A stretch of 5,677 nt of DNA from the NCBI GenBank assembly GCA_937983035.1, contig CALKAN010000364.1:1-5677 (forward strand), written 5' to 3'. Below the pieces are notes generated by a model. It was not told where the DNA came from and did not search any database. It was given only the letters and a program-made list of their open reading frames with translations. The position numbers were made by a program, and so were the translations under genes. This document shows, one piece after another, positions 1 through 5,677 of this stretch; the first letter of the stretch is position 1, and each line of letters opens with the position of its first letter. This DNA comes from an uncultured Paenibacillaceae bacterium. Lineage in GTDB: Bacteria; Bacillota; Bacilli; Paenibacillales; CALAME01.

Positions 1-45
1 CCTCAGACGCCCCAGCTTTGCATTGAAAACAAGGCGGGTTCATGA
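1..45 (+). CDS. C-terminal tail of an unknown upstream gene (partial)
   Basis: Frame 1 is open from the first base and reads PQTPQLCIENKAGS before a TGA at 43-45. The TGA lies in an ATGA that also holds the ATG of the next (pspA-like) gene, which is a typical translational-coupling junction. That is the main reason to think this tail is real. It is too short to assign a family. A further frame is also open across this stretch, so the call is weak. Confidence 0.3.
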   Translation, partial: PQTPQLCIENKAGS

Positions 46-399
46 GCATATATCGAGCGCATTCGCGATATTCCCGCAGCTGTCATCCACGATTTGATTG
101 ACCGGGCGGAAGACCCGCTGCAGATGGCGGATCAATATTTGCTCATGATCAGCCGAACATTGGAAGATGAGCTGAAAACGTTGGGCGAAAACAGCGAAAA
201 GCGAAATGGAAGAAGAGCTCGCTGCGCTCAAGCAGCAGTTGGCGCGGGATCAAGAAGATGCTGAATCCGGCTGTTCATCCCCGGAGATTGCGAACACTGA
301 CGCCGTGCATGCCGTGTCGTTGCGGCGGGGCGGTTTTCTGCATGCGGACAGCGCAATATTGAAGCAGTCAAGCAGTTGAACTTGGAGGGAAGACGATGA
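42..399 (+). pseudogene. Broken PspA/IM30-like gene with possible C-terminal zinc-ribbon remnant
   Basis: The start is ATG at 42 (MSI), with an AAGGCGGG ribosome-binding site just upstream. One base later the reading must shift to the frame of position 52, which gives IERIRDIPAAVIHDLIDRAE, then DPLQMADQYL and a helix. This is the N-terminal pattern of PspA/IM30 proteins (short amphipathic start, then RAEDP and a long coiled coil). Near 200 the coding signal moves to the frame of 203 (EMEEELAALKQQL), which resembles the end of the PspA coiled coil. It then seems to return to the first frame, ending ACGQRNIEAVKQLNLEGRR with TGA at 397-399, which overlaps the next ATG. Stops lie in that frame at 262 and 298. 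The total is about 119 codons against about 220 for PspA, so most of the middle is missing. PspA proteins coat stressed inner membranes; this copy should not make one. Real decay is likely, but sequence error near a contig end is possible. Confidence 0.6.
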
Positions 400-803
400 G
401 CGCAATATGGGACAATTCGTTTGTCATGACGAGCGTATATTTTTTGCTGTCATTAATCTCGATTGTGATTTTCCTCATTGTGTTTGAAATGTTTACGTCA
501 TACAAGAAGTGGGAGCAAATTAAGAACGGGAACATGTCTGTGGCGATGGCGACTGCGGGGAAAATTTTAGGAGTCGCCAACGTTTTTCGTTTTTCGATTG
601 AACGGAATGAATCCATCCTCGAAATATTGATCTGGGGCGCTTTTGGCTTTGTCATGCTCATGCTGGCTTATTTTATATTTGAATTTCTTACGCCGTACTT
701 TAAAGTGGATGAAGAGATCGAGAAGGACAATCGCGCCATCGGCATCCTTTCTTTTGTCATTTCTGTTGCCACATCGTATGTTGTCGGTGCCAGCATCTTT
801 TGA
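396..803 (+). CDS. DUF350 (YjfL/UPF0719-type) inner-membrane protein
   Basis: A complete 135-residue protein starting at ATG 396, with GGAGGGA at 384-390 as ribosome-binding site. The ATG overlaps by ATGA the apparent original stop of the broken pspA-like gene, so the two were probably translated together. Four hydrophobic segments lie at about 12-32, 48-66, 74-97 and 113-133. The family has an internal repeat, and both copies are visible: WEQIKNGNMSVAMA before helix 2 and DEEIEKDNRAIGI before helix 4, each with the E-I-x-x-x-N-x-x-x-A pattern. Length and layout fit DUF350. The biochemical function of the family is unknown. In E. coli yjfL sits near yjfJ, a PspA homologue, so a role in envelope stress is inferred from context. 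No frame damage is seen, unlike its upstream neighbour. Confidence 0.92.
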   Translation: MSAIWDNSFVMTSVYFLLSLISIVIFLIVFEMFTSYKKWEQIKNGNMSVAMATAGKILGVANVFRFSIERNESILEILIWGAFGFVMLMLAYFIFEFLTPYFKVDEEIEKDNRAIGILSFVISVATSYVVGASIF

Positions 804-847
804 TCGTCGAAAGGAAGGGCGGGCACGATACATGAAAATGGCTGCTT

Positions 848-886
848 AGGATATCCTATTTCATGCAGGGCAGGGGGGGATATCCT
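848..886 (+). repeat. Inverted repeat AGGATATCC...GGATATCCT around the uvsE ribosome-binding site
   Basis: The 9-base arm at 848-856 can pair with 878-886, leaving a loop of 21 bases. Each arm contains the self-complementary octamer GGATATCC, and the left copy extends to a 12-base palindrome at 847-858. The G-run at 873-879, the likely ribosome-binding site of uvsE, overlaps the right arm, and the TTG start follows at 887. If the hairpin forms in the mRNA it could mask the initiation region. There is no T-run, so it is not an intrinsic terminator. A regulatory role is inference only. Confidence 0.35.
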
Positions 887-1870
887 TTGAAAGTTCGGTT
901 AGGCTATGTGGCCATGTCTGTGCATGTTCAAAATGCATCTCCTTCGAAAACGATGACCTATGCGCAGTTCAGCAAAATCAGCGATCGCGAGGCTGCTTTG
1001 CGCAAGCTTGAACAGATCGCATCAGAAAATTTGCATAACACGCTGAGGCTGCTGAAGCATAATCGTTACAGCGGCATTCAGCTTTATCGCTTTTCCTCCA
1101 GACTCATTCCGCTGCATACGCATGAAGCGTTGAAAGATTGGGAACCGATGAAGGCATTGCTGCCGCAATTTAAGGAAATCGGCGATTTCGTGAAAAAGCA
1201 TCAGATGCGCGTCAGTTTCCATCCAGATCATTATACCGTGCTCAGCACGCCGAGAAAGGATGTGCTGCAGAAGTCGATTCAAGATTTGCAGCGGCATGCG
1301 GACATGCTGGATGCGATGGGGCTTGGCCTCGAAGCGACTTGCAACATTCATGTCGGTGGCATGTACGGGGACCGGGAGAAGGCGATGGCGCGGTTTATCG
1401 AACAATTTGAGGCGATGGATGAACGGATCAAGCAGAGAATGACATTGGAAAATGACGATAAAACATTTACCGCTTCTGAAACGTTAACCGCATGCGAACA
1501 GTTAGCTGTGCCGATGGTGCTCGATCTGCATCATCATCGGGTGAACCCTTCTGACGAAGATTTGGCTGAATTGTGGCCTCGCATCCGCGATACTTGGAAT
1601 CCGAATCAGCGATTGGCAGGCAATGTGAACGTGCCTCCAAAAATTCATATTTCCAGCCCCAAGAGCGCAAAAGATCCTCGCAGTCATGCGGATTATGTTG
1701 ATCCCGAGGACTTGTTTCCATTTCTGGCAGCCGCGGCAGACGGAACGCCGGCCATCGACGTCATGATTGAAGCGAAGAAAAAAGATGATGCGCTGTTTCG
1801 ATTGATGGAACATGCAAAAACGATGAGCAATGTTCGCGTGCTGACGCAAGCTTCGTTCGAAATCGGCTGA
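887..1870 (+). CDS. uvsE: UV-damage endonuclease UvsE/UVDE
   Basis: This enzyme nicks DNA 5' to UV photoproducts and some other lesions, starting alternative excision repair without UvrABC. It has a xylose-isomerase-like TIM barrel with a metal cluster. From the TTG at 887 it has 327 residues, close to the usual length, and begins LKVRLGYVAMSV, matching the conserved family start. An in-frame ATG at 863 would add eight residues the family does not have, and the G-run at 873-879 is well placed for the TTG. Numbered from the TTG, the visible metal and active-site residues are His112 (SFHPD), His155 (NIHVGG), Glu188 (TLENDDKT), Asp213 and His216 (LDLHHH), Lys252 and His254 (KIHISSPKS), His267 (SHADYVD) and Glu295 (MIEAKKKD). 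Their spacing follows the Thermus thermophilus UVDE pattern. It lies 83 bases downstream of the DUF350 gene, and no separate promoter or terminator between them is obvious. Confidence 0.95.
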   Translation: MKVRLGYVAMSVHVQNASPSKTMTYAQFSKISDREAALRKLEQIASENLHNTLRLLKHNRYSGIQLYRFSSRLIPLHTHEALKDWEPMKALLPQFKEIGDFVKKHQMRVSFHPDHYTVLSTPRKDVLQKSIQDLQRHADMLDAMGLGLEATCNIHVGGMYGDREKAMARFIEQFEAMDERIKQRMTLENDDKTFTASETLTACEQLAVPMVLDLHHHRVNPSDEDLAELWPRIRDTWNPNQRLAGNVNVPPKIHISSPKSAKDPRSHADYVDPEDLFPFLAAAADGTPAIDVMIEAKKKDDALFRLMEHAKTMSNVRVLTQASFEIG

Positions 1871-1997
1871 AGTTTACAAAAAACAGGGCTGTCATTTATC
1901 GCATTTTGTATGCGGATTCGTTACAATAAATATAGCGAGAAATATTGAAATACTTTTCCAGTAATATAAAAATATAAAAATAATGGGAGAAGGTACA
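1871..1997 (+). promoter_or_regulatory. AT-rich leader, probable promoter region of the phosphatase gene
   Basis: This 127-base gap between uvsE and the phosphatase gene becomes very AT-rich from about 1921 and ends in a strong GGAGAAGG ribosome-binding site at 1985-1992. Possible promoter parts include TTGTAT at 1906-1911 with AATATA at 1929-1934 (17-base spacing), and TTGAAA at 1945-1950 with TATAAA at 1965-1970 (a short 14-base spacing). Neither pair is convincing. No clear terminator for uvsE is seen, so read-through from upstream is possible. Confidence 0.3.
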
Positions 1998-2819
1998 ATG
2001 GTTTATCGAGTAGGCAGTAAAAATTTCACCGCAGCAGCGATCAGTACAGCAGCCAAGGCAGGCGAATGGGTCAAAAGCAAGCAAGGCGAAATTTCCCAAT
2101 TAAGCACGAAAAGCTCTTCGAAAGATTTGGTGACTGAAGTTGACAAAGGCACTGAAACGATGATTCGCAAATTGCTGTTGACTTATTTTCCGTCGCATGC
2201 CGTTTTAGGGGAAGAAAGCGTGCAGCCCGGCCCGGATGCGGCGGCCAAAGCGCTGGAACAATTGAAAGATGAAGAATACGTGTGGATCATTGATCCGATC
2301 GACGGCACGACCAATTATGTGCACGGGTTTCCTTTTTATTCTGTATCGATTGCGCTGGCTCATCGAGGTGAATTGATCGTCGGAGTCATCTATGATCCGT
2401 CCAGTGATGAAATGTTTGTTGCGGAAAAAGGAAAAGGGGCTTATTTGCGCGGGAAACGGTTGTCAGTTTCTGCGGAGGAACGGCTGCAAGACAGTTTGAT
2501 CGGCGGGGGGTTCCCTCCAAAGCCGGATTTGCTGGCCATGAACTTGCAATCATTGCAAAAGATCGCTCCAAAAGCAAGGAACATTCGCGCGGCAGGTTCT
2601 GCAGCGCTGCATTTGGCTTACGTGGCTGCGGGAAGGTTGAGCGGATTTTTTGAATTTGGATTAAATCCTTGGGACGTGGCGGCCGGCACATTAATTATTC
2701 AGGAGTCAGGCGGCACAGTCACCGATCGATCCGGCGCTCCTTACGCATTGTCAACGAGAAACATCGTCGCATCCAATGGCCGCATTCATCATGAATTGAT
2801 TCAGGCGTTGAATGAATAA
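1998..2819 (+). CDS. Inositol monophosphatase family protein (SuhB/YktC-like)
   Basis: A Mg2+-dependent phosphatase of the inositol monophosphatase fold, 273 residues, the normal size for this family. The start is ATG 1998, six bases after GGAGAAGG. An in-frame ATG at 1983 has that ribosome-binding site inside its own coding sequence and only AT-rich DNA upstream, so it is rejected. Family motifs run in order: DLVTEVDKGTE (43-53), GEES (71-74, first metal-binding Glu72), WIIDPIDGTTN (96-106, metal ligands Asp99, Ile101 carbonyl and Asp102), and WDVAAG (225-230, Asp226). ESGGTVTD follows near 236-243. All catalytic residues are present, so it should be active on small phosphate esters. The exact substrate (inositol phosphate, NADP/PAP-type or sugar phosphate) cannot be read from sequence. 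It appears to be a single-gene unit: a strong terminator follows directly. Confidence 0.95.
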   Translation: MVYRVGSKNFTAAAISTAAKAGEWVKSKQGEISQLSTKSSSKDLVTEVDKGTETMIRKLLLTYFPSHAVLGEESVQPGPDAAAKALEQLKDEEYVWIIDPIDGTTNYVHGFPFYSVSIALAHRGELIVGVIYDPSSDEMFVAEKGKGAYLRGKRLSVSAEERLQDSLIGGGFPPKPDLLAMNLQSLQKIAPKARNIRAAGSAALHLAYVAAGRLSGFFEFGLNPWDVAAGTLIIQESGGTVTDRSGAPYALSTRNIVASNGRIHHELIQALNE

Positions 2820-2822
2820 CAG

Positions 2823-2858
2823 AAATGAGTGTGCACTTCACACTCATTTTATTTTTTA
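2823..2858 (+). terminator. Intrinsic terminator after the inositol monophosphatase gene
   Basis: An 11-base-pair perfect stem pairs AAATGAGTGTG (2823-2833) with CACACTCATTT (2839-2849) across a CACTT loop. It is followed by T-rich DNA (TTTATTTTTT). It starts three bases after the stop codon and separates this gene from the bioB promoter. Confidence 0.9.
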
Positions 2859-2862
2859 TATA

Positions 2863-2896
2863 TTGTTAACCTTAAGAGTGCAATAGTTGTTGACAA
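2863..2896 (+). promoter_or_regulatory. BirA operator (biotin repressor box) of bioB
   Basis: TTGTTAACC at 2863-2871 and TGTTGACAA at 2888-2896 form an imperfect inverted repeat with a 16-base spacer. This is the half-site sequence and spacing known for BirA operators (the E. coli bio operator is TTGTAAACC-N16-GGTTTACAA). The right half departs from perfect symmetry at two bases. It overlaps the TTGACA -35 box of the bioB promoter. Holo-BirA bound to biotinyl-AMP is therefore expected to block RNA polymerase when biotin is plentiful. The site is seen; repression is inferred from the BirA family. Confidence 0.85.
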
Positions 2897-2919
2897 TTTA
2901 AAATAAAAACTTGTATAGT
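2890..2919 (+). promoter_or_regulatory. Sigma-A promoter of bioB
   Basis: A consensus -35 box TTGACA (2890-2895) and a near-consensus -10 box TATAGT (2914-2919) are separated by 18 bases. Transcription would start near 2926, leaving a leader of about 45 bases before the bioB start. The -35 box falls inside the right half of the BirA operator. Confidence 0.8.
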
Positions 2920-2972
2920 GAATCTATCATAGAACAATTAGCAACAGTGCTGAAATAAGGAGAGAGAACAGG

Positions 2973-3998
2973 ATGGCACAAATGGACTGGAATTTGCTTG
3001 CGGACAAATCCCTCCAAGGGGAGAGGCTGAGCAGAGAAGAAAGCTTGGCAGTGCTGGAAGCGGCCGATGACGAAATTTTGGCATTGATGAATGCTGTTTT
3101 TCGGGTAAGGAAACATTATTTCGGGAAAAAAGTGAAATTAAATATGATCATGAATGCAAAAAGCGGCTTATGCCCTGAAGATTGCGGCTACTGTTCCCAA
3201 TCGATCATATCTCAGGCAGAGATTGACAAATATCCGCTGCTGGACAAAGAGACATTAGTCGACGGCGCCCGCAGGGCGATGAAGATGCGCGCAGGCACTT
3301 ACTGCATCGTAGCGAGCGGCAAAGGCCCGACCGAGCATGAATTGGAACATGTGATGGATGCGGTGAAGGAAATTAAACAAACGACGCCGCTGAAAGTTTG
3401 CGCATGTTTAGGCATTTTGAAACCGGGTCAAGCGGAAAAATTAAAACAAGCGGGCGTGGATCGCTATAATCACAATTTGAACACGAGCCGGTCTCATTTT
3501 TCCAATATTACGACGACGCATACATACGAAGACCGCGTAAATACGGTGAATGCAGCCAAAGAAGCGGGAATTTCGCCTTGTTCAGGGGTAATTTTAGGCA
3601 TGGGGGAGACGAAGCAGGAAATTATCGATATGGCGTATGCATTGCGAGAACTGGACGCTGACTCGATTCCGATTAACTTTTTGCATCCGATCCCGGGCAC
3701 CCCGCTTGAAAACCGCCGCGACTTAAATCCGATGCAATGCCTGAAGGCACTGGCGTTGTTTCGATTGATCTGTCCTTCGAAAGAAATTCGCATTTCGGGC
3801 GGGCGGGAAATGAATTTGCGCTCGCTGCAAGCGTTGGGGCTGTATGCGGCCAATTCCATCTTCGTCGGGGATTATTTGACAACAGAGGGACAGGCATCGA
3901 CGGCAGATCATCAAATGATTGAGGATCTCGGCTTTGAAGTCGATTATGCTGAAAATGCGGATCAACATCATGCGAGCTCTGCGCTTAACTTTGCATAA
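2973..3998 (+). CDS. bioB: Biotin synthase BioB
   Basis: A radical SAM enzyme that inserts sulfur into dethiobiotin, the last step of biotin synthesis, in the cytoplasm. It has 341 residues, full length. The ATG at 2973 follows AAGGAGAG (2957-2964) by eight bases; another in-frame ATG at 2982 has no comparable site. The radical SAM [4Fe-4S] motif CPEDCGYC supplies Cys67, Cys71 and Cys74. The auxiliary [2Fe-2S] cluster that donates sulfur is accounted for by Cys111 (TYCIVASG), Cys143 (KVCACLG), Cys203 (SPCSGVILGMGE) and the conserved arginine in the EIRISGGRE stretch (271-279). YNHNLNTS (165-172) and NFLHPIPGTPLE (235-246) are also typical. No other biotin gene (bioA, D, F, W or I) is nearby, so it is a stand-alone unit with its own BirA-controlled promoter. 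It ends before a shared terminator that faces hemL. Confidence 0.97.
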   Translation: MAQMDWNLLADKSLQGERLSREESLAVLEAADDEILALMNAVFRVRKHYFGKKVKLNMIMNAKSGLCPEDCGYCSQSIISQAEIDKYPLLDKETLVDGARRAMKMRAGTYCIVASGKGPTEHELEHVMDAVKEIKQTTPLKVCACLGILKPGQAEKLKQAGVDRYNHNLNTSRSHFSNITTTHTYEDRVNTVNAAKEAGISPCSGVILGMGETKQEIIDMAYALRELDADSIPINFLHPIPGTPLENRRDLNPMQCLKALALFRLICPSKEIRISGGREMNLRSLQALGLYAANSIFVGDYLTTEGQASTADHQMIEDLGFEVDYAENADQHHASSALNFA

Positions 3999-4033
3999 CC
4001 GATCGACGATGAAGGTTCGGTAAATGCATGCTG

Positions 4034-4131
4034 AAAACAAAAAGCTGCAATGGAACATGCAGGATGGAGCCGGGAATATGGACGATTCATCTTTCGGCTG
4101 TACTGCAGCATTCCATTGCAGCTGTTTTTTT
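4034..4131. terminator. Long bidirectional terminator hairpin between bioB and hemL
   Basis: A perfect 13-base-pair outer stem pairs 4043-4055 (AGCTGCAATGGAA) with 4111-4123 (TTCCATTGCAGCT). Inside it, TGCAG (4058-4062) can pair with CTGCA (4103-4107), and AGCCG (4068-4072) with CGGCT (4095-4099), leaving a 22-base loop. Seven Ts follow at 4125-4131. On the left the A-rich run at 4034-4043 gives a T-run on the other strand. It lies between two convergent genes, so it probably ends both transcripts. The 81-base folded span is much longer than a usual terminator. Confidence 0.8.
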
Positions 4132-4241
4132 ACGTTATTTTATTGCTTCTTAAAACATATTGCCTGCAATCGCTGATGGATCGTTCATGTTTCATGTTTG
4201 ACAGCTGCTCGAATCCAGCTGGCATCATTCGTTATGCGGCA

Positions 4242-5561
4242 TTAAGAAGAGAGTTTCGATAAATGCTGAAAGGCGCGGTCAGCTGCTTCCAACGTATAGG
4301 CAATGTCTTCTTCAGTATGAGCGATCGTGAGGAACCAAGCCTCAAATTTGGACGGCGCCAAACAGATCCCTTGATCGAGCATGCTGCGGAAAAACGCAGC
4401 GAACTGGCGGTCATCGGTCGCTTTCGCTTCTTCGTAATTAGTGACAGGATGGTCGCAGAAGTGAACGGACAATGCTCCGCAAATGCGGTTAATCGTCACT
4501 GCGATCCCATGACGCTCTGCTGCTTCTTTCAATCCGTTTGCCAACATTTCTCCCAACCGATCCAACTGTTCATACACGCCTTCTTGCTGAAGCACTTCCA
4601 GACAAGCGATTCCGGCTGAGACCGATGCAGGGTTGCCCGCCATCGTTCCTGCTTGGTACGCAGGTCCGAGCGGCGCCACCTGATCCATGACCTCTTTCTT
4701 GCCGCCGTAAGCGCCGATCGGCAGTCCGCCGCCGATAATTTTGCCCAGAGCGGTAAGATCAGGCTCGACGGCTTTCGGATCTGGGAAATAAGCATATGTT
4801 TGGGCTGCGCCGTAGTGGAAGCGGAAAGCGCTGATCACTTCGTCATAAATGACTAAAGCGCCGTGCTTTCGAGCAAGCTCGCACAGTTTTTCCAAGAAGC
4901 CCGGATGGGGCACGACCATGCCGAAATTGCCGACGATCGGCTCAATCATGACCGCTGCCGCATCATGTCCCCATTTCTGCAATGCTTCTTCAAGCGCTGC
5001 GATGTCATTGTATGGAACGGTGATGACTTCTTGCGCAGTGCTTTGGGTAATGCCTGCACTGTCCGGGATGCCAAGCGTTGAAGGCCCGGAGCCCGCTGCG
5101 ACTAAAACCGGATCAGAGTGGCCGTGATAGCATCCGGCGAATTTGATGATCTTCTGTCTGCCGGTGAAGGCGCGGGCCACGCGAATGACAGACATGACCG
5201 CTTCCGTGCCCGAATTGACGAAACGAACGCGGTCGAGCGAAGGAATCGCTTGTTTCAGCATGACGGCGAAACGATTTTCTAACTCAGTCGGCGTGCCGAA
5301 TAAGACGCCGTTGTCTGCCGCTTCTTTAATCGCTTGGCTGACATGCGGATGAGCATGGCCTAAAATAATGGGCCCGTATGCCGCCAAATAGTCGATATAA
5401 CGATTGCCGTCCACGTCCCAGAAATAAGCGCCGCTGCCTTTTTTCATAAATACGGGGGCGCCTCCTCCGACCGCTTGAAAAGAGCGGGAGGGACTGTTCA
5501 CCCCTCCGACGATATGCTGCAATGCTTCTTTGTACAATTGTTCAGAATGATTCCGATTCAT
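4242..5561 (-). CDS. hemL: Glutamate-1-semialdehyde 2,1-aminomutase, GsaB/HemL2 type
   Basis: A PLP-dependent enzyme that moves the amino group of glutamate-1-semialdehyde to give 5-aminolevulinate, the C5-pathway precursor of heme and other tetrapyrroles. It has 439 residues from the ATG at 5561, which follows AGGAGAGAG (5575-5567 on the minus strand). An ATG 18 bases upstream would include that site in the coding sequence and is rejected. Visible motifs are HIVGGVNSPSRSF (16-28), VNSGTEA (115-121), CYHGHSD (144-150), IYDEV with the pyridine-binding Asp240, and LGKIIGGGLPIGAYGG with the PLP-binding Lys274. The sequence fits the second Bacillus paralogue (gsaB/hemL2) better than the hemL of the hemAXCDBL operon: HIVGGVNSPSRSF, DYLAAYGPII and APSKFEAWFLT are typical. 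Residues about 255-266 look a few residues longer than usual for the family. It converges on bioB and probably shares an operon with the gene whose tail lies 24 bases upstream. Confidence 0.95.
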   Translation of the reverse strand: MNRNHSEQLYKEALQHIVGGVNSPSRSFQAVGGGAPVFMKKGSGAYFWDVDGNRYIDYLAAYGPIILGHAHPHVSQAIKEAADNGVLFGTPTELENRFAVMLKQAIPSLDRVRFVNSGTEAVMSVIRVARAFTGRQKIIKFAGCYHGHSDPVLVAAGSGPSTLGIPDSAGITQSTAQEVITVPYNDIAALEEALQKWGHDAAAVMIEPIVGNFGMVVPHPGFLEKLCELARKHGALVIYDEVISAFRFHYGAAQTYAYFPDPKAVEPDLTALGKIIGGGLPIGAYGGKKEVMDQVAPLGPAYQAGTMAGNPASVSAGIACLEVLQQEGVYEQLDRLGEMLANGLKEAAERHGIAVTINRICGALSVHFCDHPVTNYEEAKATDDRQFAAFFRSMLDQGICLAPSKFEAWFLTIAHTEEDIAYTLEAADRAFQHLSKLSS

Positions 5562-5585
5562 CGTTTCTCTCTCCTGCATTAAGAT

Positions 5586-5677
5586 TTATTGCGGGGCGAC
5601 TGCATCGGAATCCCCGTTTTCAATGCCGGTTTTGGTCTGCTCGCTTTCCTCCGGGGCAGGGGGTTGAAGACTTTCTT
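5586..5677 (-). CDS. C-terminal tail of an unknown gene upstream of hemL (partial)
   Basis: On the minus strand an open frame enters from the right edge and gives 29 residues before TAA at 5588-5586. The tail is rich in Pro, Glu, Gln and Asp (ESLQPPAPEESEQTKTG and a similar acidic end) and looks like a flexible C-terminus, with no recognisable domain. The gap to the hemL ATG is 24 bases and holds only the hemL ribosome-binding site, so co-transcription is likely. The parent family cannot be named from this fragment. Confidence 0.55.
   Translation of the reverse strand, partial: ESLQPPAPEESEQTKTGIENGDSDAVAPQ

Noticed and set aside
40..231. Minus-strand open frame of 63 codons opposite the pspA-like gene
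   Set aside because: The + strand shows a PspA signature here, and the antisense product has no recognisable feature.
832..849. Tiny open frame MKMAA after a GGAAGG site between DUF350 and uvsE
   Set aside because: Five codons only; it could be a leader peptide or a relic of a lost gene, but nothing supports either.
1022..1405. Minus-strand open frame of 127 codons inside uvsE
   Set aside because: It lies wholly opposite a well-conserved gene, has no family resemblance and no ribosome-binding site; it is a by-product of uvsE codon use.
3494..4058. Several minus-strand open frames opposite bioB
   Set aside because: They overlap each other and a clear bioB coding sequence, with no motif of their own.
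4132..4241. Search for a gene, RNA or second hemL terminator in the gap after the long hairpin
   Set aside because: A CAGCTG pair at about 4201-4220 can form a short stem, but no T-run follows on either strand, and the two CATGTTT copies look like chance.
4050..4262. Plus-strand open frame of 70 codons starting inside the long hairpin
   Set aside because: It runs through the terminator stem and T-run, then into the end of hemL, and has no convincing ribosome-binding site.
1..5677. Search for insertion sequences, CRISPR arrays, tRNA or rRNA genes and a defence or phage module
   Set aside because: No transposase, spaced direct repeats, cloverleaf or phage-like gene was recognised; the intact genes are ordinary chromosomal ones.

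Overview
This window looks like a chromosomal segment of a moderate-GC Firmicute of the order Bacillales (Paenibacillaceae/Alicyclobacillaceae-like; genus not resolvable by eye). The reasons are strong AGGAGG-type ribosome-binding sites, a Bacillus-style BirA box in front of bioB, intrinsic terminators with T-runs, and a glutamate-1-semialdehyde aminomutase of the second Bacillus type (GsaB/HemL2). No mobile element, CRISPR array, tRNA or rRNA was seen.

Left part (1-803, + strand): the end of an operon. A 14-codon tail of an unknown gene overlaps by ATGA the start of a PspA/IM30-like gene. That gene is badly broken: it reads through at least three frames, lacks most of the middle of the protein, and carries in-frame stops. 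Its apparent original stop overlaps by ATGA the start of an intact DUF350 (YjfL-type) four-helix membrane protein. PspA plus DUF350 is a known pairing (compare E. coli yjfJ and yjfL), so this looks like an envelope-stress module whose PspA partner is lost or mis-sequenced.

Middle part (847-3998, + strand): uvsE, a UV-damage endonuclease with a probable TTG start and a repeated GGATATCC palindrome around its ribosome-binding site; then an inositol-monophosphatase-family phosphatase closed by a clear intrinsic terminator; then a stand-alone bioB. The bioB promoter has a TTGACA box lying inside a BirA operator, so biotin synthase should be repressed when biotin is sufficient. No other biotin gene is present in the window.

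Right part (4034-5677): bioB and a minus-strand hemL (gsaB/hemL2 type) converge on an unusually long hairpin that has a T-run on both strands and probably stops transcription from both sides. Upstream of hemL, on the same strand, is the 29-residue tail of another gene, probably in the same operon.

The genes do not form one pathway. They are separate housekeeping units: envelope stress, DNA repair, sugar-phosphate or inositol dephosphorylation, biotin synthesis, and tetrapyrrole precursor synthesis. I do not see a convincing undescribed system. The broken pspA-like gene and the long intergenic hairpin are the parts most worth checking.
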